Assembly: GCF_000724545.1 (NCBI RefSeq)
Contig: NZ_JHBV01000039.1
Location: 1 to 64,000 of the forward strand
From: Aureispira sp. CCB-QB1
GTDB taxonomy: Bacteria > Bacteroidota > Bacteroidia > Chitinophagales > Saprospiraceae
Length of the DNA: 64,000 nt
Direction: 5' to 3'
Part shown: piece after piece, positions 8,780 through 16,001 of the stretch
How the letters are laid out: each line of letters starts with the position of its first letter
How positions within the stretch are numbered: position 1 is the first letter of the stretch
Program-made: the position numbers and the translations under genes
Notes under the pieces: model-generated
The model's input: the letters and a program-made list of their open reading frames with translations, nothing else
Databases searched by the model: none
What the model was told of the DNA's origin: nothing

Positions 8780-9355
8780 ATGAATGTATTAATTATTAAT
8801 GGGCACCCAAAAGAGAAAAGTTATAATGATGCGCTTGCCCATGCGTACGAACAAGGTGCCTTGAGTTCCAATGCAGCTGTAGAAGTCCTGACACTTCGAG
8901 ATTTGAAATTTAATTTAAGTCTAGAAAATGCTTATGAGAAAGAAATGGATTTGGAGGACGATTTAAAAATGGCGATAGAAAAAATAAAATGGTGTCATCA
9001 TATGGTTTGGGTGCATCCGTTATGGTGGGCAGGTTATCCAGCTCTTATGAAAGGATTTATAGATCGAGCATTTTTGCCTGGAGTAACTTACAAATACGAA
9101 GGTAAATCCATTTTTCCTACCCCCTTGCTTAAAGGAAAAACAGCTCGAATTATTTGTACTGCCGATTCACCAAGTTGGTACAATACTTTGTTATTGGGAG
9201 CGCCCGCAACCAAGCAGCTCAAGAAGAATACATTAGAGTTTTGCGGCGTAAAACCTGTTCGTACGAATTTTATTGGACCAATTCGAAACTCTACAGTAGA
9301 ATTTAGAGAAAAGTGGTTGCAAAAAATTACCAATTTAGGAGCGCATTTGAGTTAA
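8780..9355 (+). CDS. NAD(P)H:quinone reductase, flavodoxin-like fold
   Basis: A 191-residue flavoprotein of the MdaB/KefF/NQO family. It starts MNVLIINGHPKEKSYNDAL, the phosphate loop of the flavin site. The segment VWVHPLWWAGYPALMKGFID is the hallmark flavin-contacting region, and FLPGVTYKY follows. The expected reaction is two-electron reduction of quinones or similar electrophiles in the cytoplasm. It is divergent from a TetR gene and downstream of its probable operators, suggesting induction by quinone or electrophile stress. The inducer is inferred, not seen. Confidence 0.88.
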   Translation: MNVLIINGHPKEKSYNDALAHAYEQGALSSNAAVEVLTLRDLKFNLSLENAYEKEMDLEDDLKMAIEKIKWCHHMVWVHPLWWAGYPALMKGFIDRAFLPGVTYKYEGKSIFPTPLLKGKTARIICTADSPSWYNTLLLGAPATKQLKKNTLEFCGVKPVRTNFIGPIRNSTVEFREKWLQKITNLGAHLS

Positions 9356-9754
9356 TAAAATGTACAAGTAGTCAATTGGCAAATGTTTTTACTTATCTTA
9401 AAGCAAGAACCATACTTGAGATGAATGACAAGGCAACAAGCAAGTGCATTGCAAATAAACAACAGAAAAGGTTTTAAGGATAGGAGAGGAATATTGATAT
9501 TCGTATTGTAAAGATGCCACGCCTTTTGAAAGAATAGTTGGTAGCGGTTCTTGTGGTATAGATAAATAAGTAATCGTTCATAAAAATTTATAGGCAAAAT
9601 AGAATTCTTTTTGCACTGTTCTTCATCAAAAAATCTCGTTTTAGCCCGCTAAAACTTCAATTCTTTTCTTTGAACAGCACTAAAAACAATTACATTTTTA
9701 ACTATACTTTTTTCTGTCCACTTACTTACATTGAAAAATTAAACGATATAGACA
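9356..9754. other. Intergenic region holding a repeat family 2 copy
   Basis: The first 245 bases hold only an unconvincing minus-strand frame with no recognisable features. The rest is the repeat copy at 9604-9729, which ends 26 bases before the next gene, so the promoter of that gene may lie within the repeat. Confidence 0.55.
9604..9729 (-). repeat. Dispersed intergenic repeat family 2, copy B (inverted)
   Basis: Read on the minus strand it begins GTAAGTGGACAGAAAAAAGT and contains TTTTTAGTGCTGTTC and TTTTAGCGGGCTAAAA. It ends GATGAAGAACAGTGCAAAAA. Block order and spacing match copy A at 5433-5557 over the full length. Confidence 0.8.
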
Positions 9755-10168
9755 ATGAAACAGTACATTGCAAATGTTGCTTTAGTTGTAAAAGATTACG
9801 ACGAAGCCATTGATTTTTATACAAAAAAACTGAATTTTAAATTACTGGAAGACACCCAATTGTCAGAGACTAAGCGTTGGGTTGTTGTTGCTCCTCCTGG
9901 AGCTAAAGAGTGTTGCCTTTTATTGGCAAAAGCAGCAAAAGTAGAACAAGTAGCTGCTATCGGAAATCAAACTGGTGGTCGAGTTGGCTTCTTTTTGTTT
10001 ACAGATGATTTTTGGAGGGATTACAAAGAAATGCAGGCGAAGGGAATTCATTTTGTACGAGAAGCGGTAGAAGAACCACATGGATGGGTGGCGGTGTTCG
10101 AAGATTTGTATGGCAATTTGTGGGATTTTATACAGCCTAGTCCTCAAAATAAAACTCGTTTGGTTTAA
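9755..10168 (+). CDS. VOC-family (glyoxalase/bleomycin-resistance-like) protein
   Basis: A 137-residue VOC-fold protein. It begins with YIANVALVVKDYDEAIDFYT, the usual first beta-alpha unit, and has the conserved GGRVGFFLF strand. It ends with EDLYGNLWDFIQP, where the glutamate and the terminal strand match the family. The first strand has Asn where many members have a His ligand, so metal binding is not assured. It resembles the broad YurT-like glyoxalase group. Single gene; substrate unknown. Confidence 0.82.
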   Translation: MKQYIANVALVVKDYDEAIDFYTKKLNFKLLEDTQLSETKRWVVVAPPGAKECCLLLAKAAKVEQVAAIGNQTGGRVGFFLFTDDFWRDYKEMQAKGIHFVREAVEEPHGWVAVFEDLYGNLWDFIQPSPQNKTRLV

Positions 10169-10332
10169 CCCAGCTCATAAATAAGGACTTGTATAGGAAC
10201 ACCCCAACGATACAGTAGTATGAAGTTAATTGTTAGTTACCTATTGAAAAAATAGTATTCTGTCTTTTATCTGGTACGAACGGCATGATTCTAGTTCTAA
10301 TTTAGAATAGAATGGATTAAACCCGTATTGAG

Positions 10333-11067
10333 ATGGAAAAGGAAAATAAAACTATCATAAATAGTCACAGCTCCATACTTAGAAAGGTATTAGCAGTTAC
10401 TATCCCTATATCATTTTTTGGAGTTTCTTTATGGCTAATTGCATGGATTGCTGATGGGCTAATGCTGCGAAATGCCAAAGAAACTCCTAAAAGCAAACGA
10501 GCGGTATTGGCAATACGAGATAGCGTACCCTCTTACGAGCAATTTGGGACAGAAATTTTTACAGAGCCTTACTTAAATGCGTATTACGACGAATCGTATT
10601 ATTTTACTCAAAAAGGACGTTATGACCAAAAAGAATTGATTCTAGAAAGCCTAGAACGATTGACAAAGGATTATGAGTGTGTGGATATTTTTATTCTAGC
10701 GCATACCAATCCTTATCTATATTGGTTCGAAACTTTGCCTAAAAAATTGCGTAAAAAAATACGATTGGTTTATAATACTGGTTGTAAAAATGCCAATCAA
10801 GGAAAACGATGGCTAAAATTAGGTGCTCAAGCTTATATTGGTCATAAAGGCAAAACTAGTCTGTCGCCTTTCTTCTATGTTTACTTCTTGAGGCGTTGGG
10901 TCAGTGGTTATCGCCTAGACAGAGCTGTAAAGGAATCGAACAAAATAGCTAGGGACGAAATTAACTTGTTTAAGGATAAATTGCCTGACCCTGGTGAAAT
11001 GGACTATACCGTACAAACTCATGCCCACCTTTTTGGTGTGCCCACCTTGCAAATTGATGAATTATGA
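10333..11067 (+). CDS. Membrane-anchored protein with a possible caspase/CHAT-like fold
   Basis: A 244-residue protein with one N-terminal membrane helix (about residues 20-42). The soluble part has a strand ending in a histidine (DIFILAHTN, H124). A second strand ends in a cysteine (IRLVYNTGC, C151), followed by LKLGAQAYIGHKGKT and a helix with WVSGYRLDRAVKESN. That order, a His-ending strand, a Cys-ending strand, then a Gly-Ala-x-Ala-x-Ile-Gly strand and an Ala-Val helix, is the plan of caspase-fold peptidases such as CHAT. The His lacks the usual following glycine, so the call is tentative. It overlaps the next gene by four bases. Confidence 0.6.
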   Translation: MEKENKTIINSHSSILRKVLAVTIPISFFGVSLWLIAWIADGLMLRNAKETPKSKRAVLAIRDSVPSYEQFGTEIFTEPYLNAYYDESYYFTQKGRYDQKELILESLERLTKDYECVDIFILAHTNPYLYWFETLPKKLRKKIRLVYNTGCKNANQGKRWLKLGAQAYIGHKGKTSLSPFFYVYFLRRWVSGYRLDRAVKESNKIARDEINLFKDKLPDPGEMDYTVQTHAHLFGVPTLQIDEL

Positions 11068-11405
11068 GGCATAAGGCACTGCTGCATAAAATTTTGAGAA
11101 AAACGCCTTGGGCGTTGCTGTCCTTGCTCATTCAGCTATTCGTTGTATGGGCAGCTTACTATTTGTATATCAATGATTATGGTTATGCTAGTGGTCGTTC
11201 TTTTAGTTACTTTTTATCTTTTAGTTATTTTGTGTTAGGAGTTGCAGGAATATTAGGACTTTGTTGCAGTTTGATTGGAATGAGTTATTCCATATTAACA
11301 GAACCTTGGTACAAAGTTTTGTTTAAACTACTATTTTATGTGCCTTCTTTATTTTTATCTGTAGTGTGGTGTTATCTATGGTTGGTTTTACTAGCTTGGA
11401 TATAG
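11064..11405 (+). CDS. Small multi-pass membrane protein
   Basis: A 113-residue protein with three predicted membrane helices (about residues 13-33, 50-72 and 88-112). It belongs to no family I recognise. Its ATG overlaps the stop of the preceding caspase-like gene (ATGA), so the two are translationally coupled and probably work together. Function unknown. Confidence 0.75.
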   Translation: MRHKALLHKILRKTPWALLSLLIQLFVVWAAYYLYINDYGYASGRSFSYFLSFSYFVLGVAGILGLCCSLIGMSYSILTEPWYKVLFKLLFYVPSLFLSVVWCYLWLVLLAWI

Positions 11406-11445
11406 GGATATAATTTAGTTTTGTAGGATGATTCTTATATAGAGC

Positions 11446-11498
11446 AAAAAAGGAGTGATCGTTCGGCACTAAAATACACGAACTACCACACCTTTTTT
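11446..11498. terminator. Hairpin between convergent genes
   Basis: AAAAAGGAGTG (about 11447-11457) and CACACCTTTTTT (11487-11498) can pair with one mismatch and would end in a U run on either strand. It sits between the genes ending at 11405 (+) and 11512 (-). Confidence 0.45.
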
Positions 11499-11511
11499 AT
11501 CGCTTCATTAG

Positions 11512-13437
11512 TTAGTTGGATACACCAGACAAATGTTCTTCAAATACAAAATCAAATTTCAAATCAGGATTATGTACTAAGCTACTCTTAAACAAATCAA
11601 CCTCATTTTGATTGAATCGAATGTCAAGCTTTCCTTCTGTATTGGTATAACAAAGTAGTTTAAGCAAGAAATTTCCTTTAACCACAACATCTTTTTCTTT
11701 TACCTTATGGCTATTAGATGAGGATTGAGTGCTTTTTTTAGCAGTTATTTTCTCTTCGTACTCATTAATTACTTTTTCGTAATTTTCTTGCGCTTTTTCA
11801 AGGTCTTTGTCTTCTACTTTTAGCGCTATAGTAGTTTCGCCAGAAGAAGAACTACTGCCTTTTCCAACGCCACCATTGCCAACAATGACCCCCTTTGCAT
11901 CAACTTCTAATTTAAGTGCTAACATAACCTTTGTTTTTACTTCATTGGTTAATGCGGTGCTGAATTCTACAGACCTTGAGTCAATTTCAGAGAGAACCAG
12001 TTTCCAACCTTTGTGTAACTGAACAAGTAGCTCTTTAAGTTCAGTTTTGGTGGTTGTAATAGTTTTTGGAGAAGCATCCTTCTTTTTGAACATGTCGTAA
12101 AGTTGCAAAATTTTGTTATTGACCGTCAGTAAAGTGTTGATGCGTCCAATAGGCAAAATTTTAATGATCTTACGCAAATAGTTCATTTTTTTAGGAATCG
12201 GTAGAATGTTGAGAATATTCTTGATTTTATCAATCTTACGCAAGACCTTTACCCATCTAGGCTCTTCGGTGCCCTTGGTTGGCGTTTCAACAGAAGTTAC
12301 TACTTCTTTTTGTTTAATATCTAAGGTGGTATCGTGCAATACCGTAATTTCACGAATAAAGTTTTGAGTAACAGTTAGTGCATTAGAGTATTCTGTCGAA
12401 AATTTATGTTGAAAATCAGCTTTGGTACTACCATCCAATTTGGCTTTTACACTGGCTCCCAATCCAAAATTAAGTCCCCATTTGCTTTGCTTGGTTTTGC
12501 TACTACGTTTATCTTTTACATCATTATAACTTTTGTGCATAAATTCCTGCATAATCTTAAACGATTCTTTGCGTTCCTCTTCCCATTCTTCTGTTTCGGT
12601 AGTGCTAAAAACGTGTGTAGCACTTTTAGATTTTTCACTGGTCAAGTCCAACTCATCCATAGCAAGCGCAAAGTCAGATTCTATCGAAAAGAAGCCTTCT
12701 TTCTTATTGTATTGCGTAGTATTTTTGATGATAATATCATCAATGAACGACTCTCTTAGAATTTTGTCGGTATTGTCATTAATCAAATACCAATGCCCTT
12801 CCTTGTCTTTTTGAAAATTGAATTTATATTTCAAGTTGGCAACCGTCTTAATACCATGTAGCGTACGAGTAACAGCAAGCTTAAAGTAGCGCTCTGTTTG
12901 ATCATAAACAATATCATTAAAGAGAATTTTCCAATCGGTATCTACCTTTTTAATTACCTCTTCAATATGTTGTAAATGATCTTGATATTTGCCAATAATC
13001 TCTTTGCTTTTTGTAATCTTATCTTTGGAATTTTTGAATGCCAACTGGCGATTTTCGGAAATTTTCTTTTTCTCTTCAACTAGAGCTTGATAAGAAGTAT
13101 TAAAACTATAAATCACGCCGTCCAATAGGCTATATTGAGGTTCTAACTCTTTAAGAGTCTCCATTTTTTGTCGAGAATGCTGCATATTAGCAAGACTATT
13201 CAACAACTGCCCAAAGATTTTTTCAGATTTTTCGAAGGCTTGTTTTGTTTCCGTAATCAGTTGTTTACGCTCTTTGATAGCCTCTACAAAAGCACTGCGA
13301 TTGGATTTTTTGTAGCAAACCTCACGAACCATCTTGAATACCTTTTCTTGAGGATAATCGGTAATTTTTCCACCACCTAAGTTTTTAATAACTAATTTCT
13401 TAACTTCCTCGATGTTTAAATTTATAATTGGTAACAT
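11512..13437 (-). CDS. Large coiled-coil protein of unknown function
   Basis: About 641 residues from the ATG at 13437; the open frame extends two codons to a TTG at 13443, which I do not favour. There is no signal peptide. Residues about 30-160 are a long charged coiled coil. Near 315-365 there is a low-complexity segment rich in Gly, Ser, Thr and Lys with alternating polarity (SKWGLNFGLGASVKAKLDGS). A second such segment near 520-535 is rich in Gly and Ser. More coiled coil and a beta-rich C-terminus follow. The gene starts 9 bases after the stop of the 335-residue gene, so they form an operon. I recognise no family. Confidence 0.8.
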   Translation of the reverse strand: MLPIINLNIEEVKKLVIKNLGGGKITDYPQEKVFKMVREVCYKKSNRSAFVEAIKERKQLITETKQAFEKSEKIFGQLLNSLANMQHSRQKMETLKELEPQYSLLDGVIYSFNTSYQALVEEKKKISENRQLAFKNSKDKITKSKEIIGKYQDHLQHIEEVIKKVDTDWKILFNDIVYDQTERYFKLAVTRTLHGIKTVANLKYKFNFQKDKEGHWYLINDNTDKILRESFIDDIIIKNTTQYNKKEGFFSIESDFALAMDELDLTSEKSKSATHVFSTTETEEWEEERKESFKIMQEFMHKSYNDVKDKRSSKTKQSKWGLNFGLGASVKAKLDGSTKADFQHKFSTEYSNALTVTQNFIREITVLHDTTLDIKQKEVVTSVETPTKGTEEPRWVKVLRKIDKIKNILNILPIPKKMNYLRKIIKILPIGRINTLLTVNNKILQLYDMFKKKDASPKTITTTKTELKELLVQLHKGWKLVLSEIDSRSVEFSTALTNEVKTKVMLALKLEVDAKGVIVGNGGVGKGSSSSSGETTIALKVEDKDLEKAQENYEKVINEYEEKITAKKSTQSSSNSHKVKEKDVVVKGNFLLKLLCYTNTEGKLDIRFNQNEVDLFKSSLVHNPDLKFDFVFEEHLSGVSN

Positions 13438-13446
13438 GATCAAATG

Positions 13447-14454
13447 TTATTTTGTAGCGTTTAGTGTTTCGTAAATGGCTTTTAGACGTTTTAAATCGGC
13501 TTGAAATTGATTGTGATTGTTGTTGAACTCACCCTCAATGGCTAGTTTAGTTTTTTCAATCCCTTGATCTTTCAACTCGGATTTCAGCTCCTTTTTTAAA
13601 TCTTTGTCCTCTTCTTTATCTAAATCCAGATTGTTGAGATAATCTCTAATCTCTTGAATATCTTTATTAAATTTAGCAGCTAGCTTTTTGACCTGTTCTG
13701 CTGCTTTGTCAATGGTGTAGTCGACTCCTTGTGCTAGTTTTCTATCAACATCCTTTTCAATGTCTTTAAGAATAGAGCGTACTTTTTTAGGTCGAATTGT
13801 GTTTGCCTTTAGTTTTGCTACCAGTTCTTTTAGTTCTGTTGCAATACTTTGCGCATTAGCTTTTAGAGTATTTTGAAGGTTTTCTAAAGCAATTTTTTCT
13901 GTTTGTAAAGCCTCCTTCTCAATAGTGTTGTCATAGTCGTTGGTCTCAGAGGTGTAGTCGTTAACTTCGTCCAACTGAATGTCCTCATCGCTAGTTGTAT
14001 TGGTATCTTCCAAATTTTCAGATTTGGGATCTACATTTCCAGTAGCATCCACAAAACGCAACTGAAGTTTAGCCAAAGGAACAACCTCTTTAAAGCTTTT
14101 TCGAATTTTTTTGAATTGTTTTTTTGTTTTTCCTTTTTCACAATAAATAAACAACTCGATATGATTTCCATTTTCAGCTGGAGCGGCATAACATAATCCA
14201 CTAACAGATTGTTTGCTTTGATCTGCAACGGATTTTTTAACATATGACCTCCAACCAGTTAAACGACCAAAGACCATTAAGCAATAGGTTTTGTCTGGAC
14301 TATCATTGTATTGAGCATTCAGGTCAAAATAAAAGGAAACAGCATTCTCAAAGTTATTGGCAACTTTTGATAATTTTTTAACCTGTTTTAAAAAATTACC
14401 CTTAAAAAAACTAAAGGAGCGTTCTTCTTGAGGCGATTTAAAAATTGGTTTCAT
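13447..14454 (-). CDS. Coiled-coil protein, first gene of an unrecognised operon
   Basis: 335 residues from the ATG at 14454; the frame is open to a TTG at 14493, but MKPIFKSPQEER is the more natural start. Residues 1-145 look like a mixed alpha/beta domain (strands around CLMVFGRLTGW and IELFIYCEKG). Then comes an acidic, Asn/Asp/Thr-rich linker (about 145-180), and the remainder is Lys/Glu-rich coiled coil. There are no membrane helices or signal. It lies directly upstream of the 641-residue coiled-coil gene, so the products probably act together. Function unknown. Confidence 0.8.
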   Translation of the reverse strand: MKPIFKSPQEERSFSFFKGNFLKQVKKLSKVANNFENAVSFYFDLNAQYNDSPDKTYCLMVFGRLTGWRSYVKKSVADQSKQSVSGLCYAAPAENGNHIELFIYCEKGKTKKQFKKIRKSFKEVVPLAKLQLRFVDATGNVDPKSENLEDTNTTSDEDIQLDEVNDYTSETNDYDNTIEKEALQTEKIALENLQNTLKANAQSIATELKELVAKLKANTIRPKKVRSILKDIEKDVDRKLAQGVDYTIDKAAEQVKKLAAKFNKDIQEIRDYLNNLDLDKEEDKDLKKELKSELKDQGIEKTKLAIEGEFNNNHNQFQADLKRLKAIYETLNATK

Positions 14455-14967
14455 AAGATAGGTTTGATTAAATTTTAATAAAACAAGCTGCAATATGGAG
14501 GAAAGACCTATTGATGCCCTATGCCTATATTACAAGCTTATTTAGCTCACTGAATAAAAGACAATATTCTTTAAACAGTGTTGTTTATAAGTTAACTGGA
14601 TATGTGCAGTTGATGTTAATATCTCAACTACATAATCTATTTCTAGTATCAAAGAGCAAATATAAATGAATTAATCATTTAAGTCAAATAGAAAAAACAA
14701 ATTAGTGATAATCCTAGCCTCCAAAATTTTACTAAAAAAAGAATTGCAAGCCAATATAATTAAATGTTTTTCTATGCTATTGCATTGATAAACAGAGCTA
14801 GATCTGTTTTTAGAGAATGATTTTTTTGTGATAAAAAAGATAGGTGCAAATAGCTTGAAATTAGGAAAAAAAATAACCTTTTAACATTTTTTGAAAGACA
14901 AGGAGAGGTGTATTGGTCTCATGACGAGATTATAGACCATAGAAAGCAAGACTGTAAAAAACTTATT
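14455..14967. other. Intergenic region without visible features
   Basis: About 510 AT-rich bases between two minus-strand genes. I see no gene, clear hairpin or repeat. The promoter of the coiled-coil operon should lie near its left end. Confidence 0.5.
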
Positions 14968-15384
14968 TTACTGCTTTTTAGCAGCCAAGTGTTCCAACAA
15001 CCATTTGATGGCAGCCTCTTTGTCTCTGAATACTTTTGATGGTTCTGGCGTTTCATTTCGCAATGTTAAGACTCGGCTTCTCATTGTTAATAGTAAATTA
15101 CCAATGATTTGAGAGGAAAAAGAATGGGTTAACATGGCAACAGCAACAACTTCTACATCTCGATTGGAGGCATATCCTTTTATGATACTTTTTTTTACAT
15201 AAAAAGAAGGCATATGCATGAGCGCAGCTTTGGGGGCATTGGTAGAATGATGGACTTCATTAGTTGCAGCGATGACTTCGGGAACGCCTTCTAAGCTTAA
15301 TTCTGTAATATCGTCATTGACTTTTGTTTCAACAATATTATCAGGACGAAGTGTAACGGTGATTTCTTTTGTTTTGCGTTGCAT
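14968..15384 (-). CDS. STAS/SpoIIAA-like small protein
   Basis: A 138-residue cytoplasmic protein. It has alternating strands and helices, including a central strand (DVEVVAVAMLTHSFSS) and a C-terminal helix introduced by KVFRDKEAAIKWLLEHL. That ending is typical of the SpoIIAA-like/STAS-SEC14-type small proteins of Bacteroidota. The function of that group is unclear. It follows a lipoprotein gene by 28 bases, a gap that contains a fragment of repeat family 2. The family call is from secondary-structure pattern and C-terminal motif only. Confidence 0.6.
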   Translation of the reverse strand: MQRKTKEITVTLRPDNIVETKVNDDITELSLEGVPEVIAATNEVHHSTNAPKAALMHMPSFYVKKSIIKGYASNRDVEVVAVAMLTHSFSSQIIGNLLLTMRSRVLTLRNETPEPSKVFRDKEAAIKWLLEHLAAKKQ

Positions 15385-15390
15385 TTTTTT

Positions 15391-15416
15391 CTATTTTTCT
15401 CTGCCCACTTACTTAT
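15391..15416 (-). repeat. Repeat family 2, fragment C
   Basis: Read on the minus strand, AATAAGTAAGTGGGCAGAGA matches the first block of repeat copies A and B. It overlaps the stop codon of the lipoprotein gene and fills the 28-base gap to the next gene. Confidence 0.6.
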
Positions 15417-15907
15417 TTTTTCAATTGACCACTATTTTTAATAGAACTGATAATATCATGGTACTGATGCAGCATTTCGGGAGAAGTTTCGGCTTCTTTG
15501 TAAGTGATTGAAATTAAAACCAGTACATTTTTTTTTCGATTGAGCCAGAATTCCCAAAGAAACTCACCTTCTTTAGAAGTTTCTTTGCAGGTTTGTTTCC
15601 AGACATTTTCCCTAATCTTAACAGGTTCACTAGTTGGTTCGTAGCGTTCAGTAAACATATTTAGTGTACTGACCATAATTTCATCTGTGACACCTTGTGC
15701 AAAGTAATAACTAGCTACAGTCATTGCAGAGCTGTTGTCGCCAGGGTTGATATTTAAGATATTCTTTTCGTAGGTCTGTTGAAGGGTTTCTGGGTATTCC
15801 AAAGAATAAAAACCATTGGCACTTTTAAACTCCTTTTTGACAACTTCGGATGCACAACTACTTATAAAAAAACAAAAAATAAAAAGGAATTTAAAATATT
15901 GGAACAT
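15413..15907 (-). CDS. Small lipoprotein of unknown function
   Basis: A 164-residue protein with a lipoprotein signal (FKFLFIFCFFISSC; lipidated cysteine about residue 18). The mature domain begins with ANGFYSLEYPETL, a phrase common in PsbP-like or photosystem-associated-like beta proteins that follow a lipobox, but I cannot confirm a family. It is likely envelope-anchored. It is followed by the STAS-like gene on the same strand. The stop codon lies inside a fragment of repeat family 2. Confidence 0.78.
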   Translation of the reverse strand: MFQYFKFLFIFCFFISSCASEVVKKEFKSANGFYSLEYPETLQQTYEKNILNINPGDNSSAMTVASYYFAQGVTDEIMVSTLNMFTERYEPTSEPVKIRENVWKQTCKETSKEGEFLWEFWLNRKKNVLVLISITYKEAETSPEMLHQYHDIISSIKNSGQLKK

Positions 15908-16001
15908 AATAAAATATTAAAAATGGTATCTAAAAAATAAGTATGTCATTGTAGCATTTTGTAGCTGTTTGATTTTTTGTCCAAACAACTACAAAATAAT
16001 G

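Noticed and set aside
9352-9597. 81-codon minus-strand reading frame in an intergenic region
   Set aside because: Composition is random-looking (many Leu, Cys, Asn, Lys codons from AT-rich DNA), with no domain or signal.
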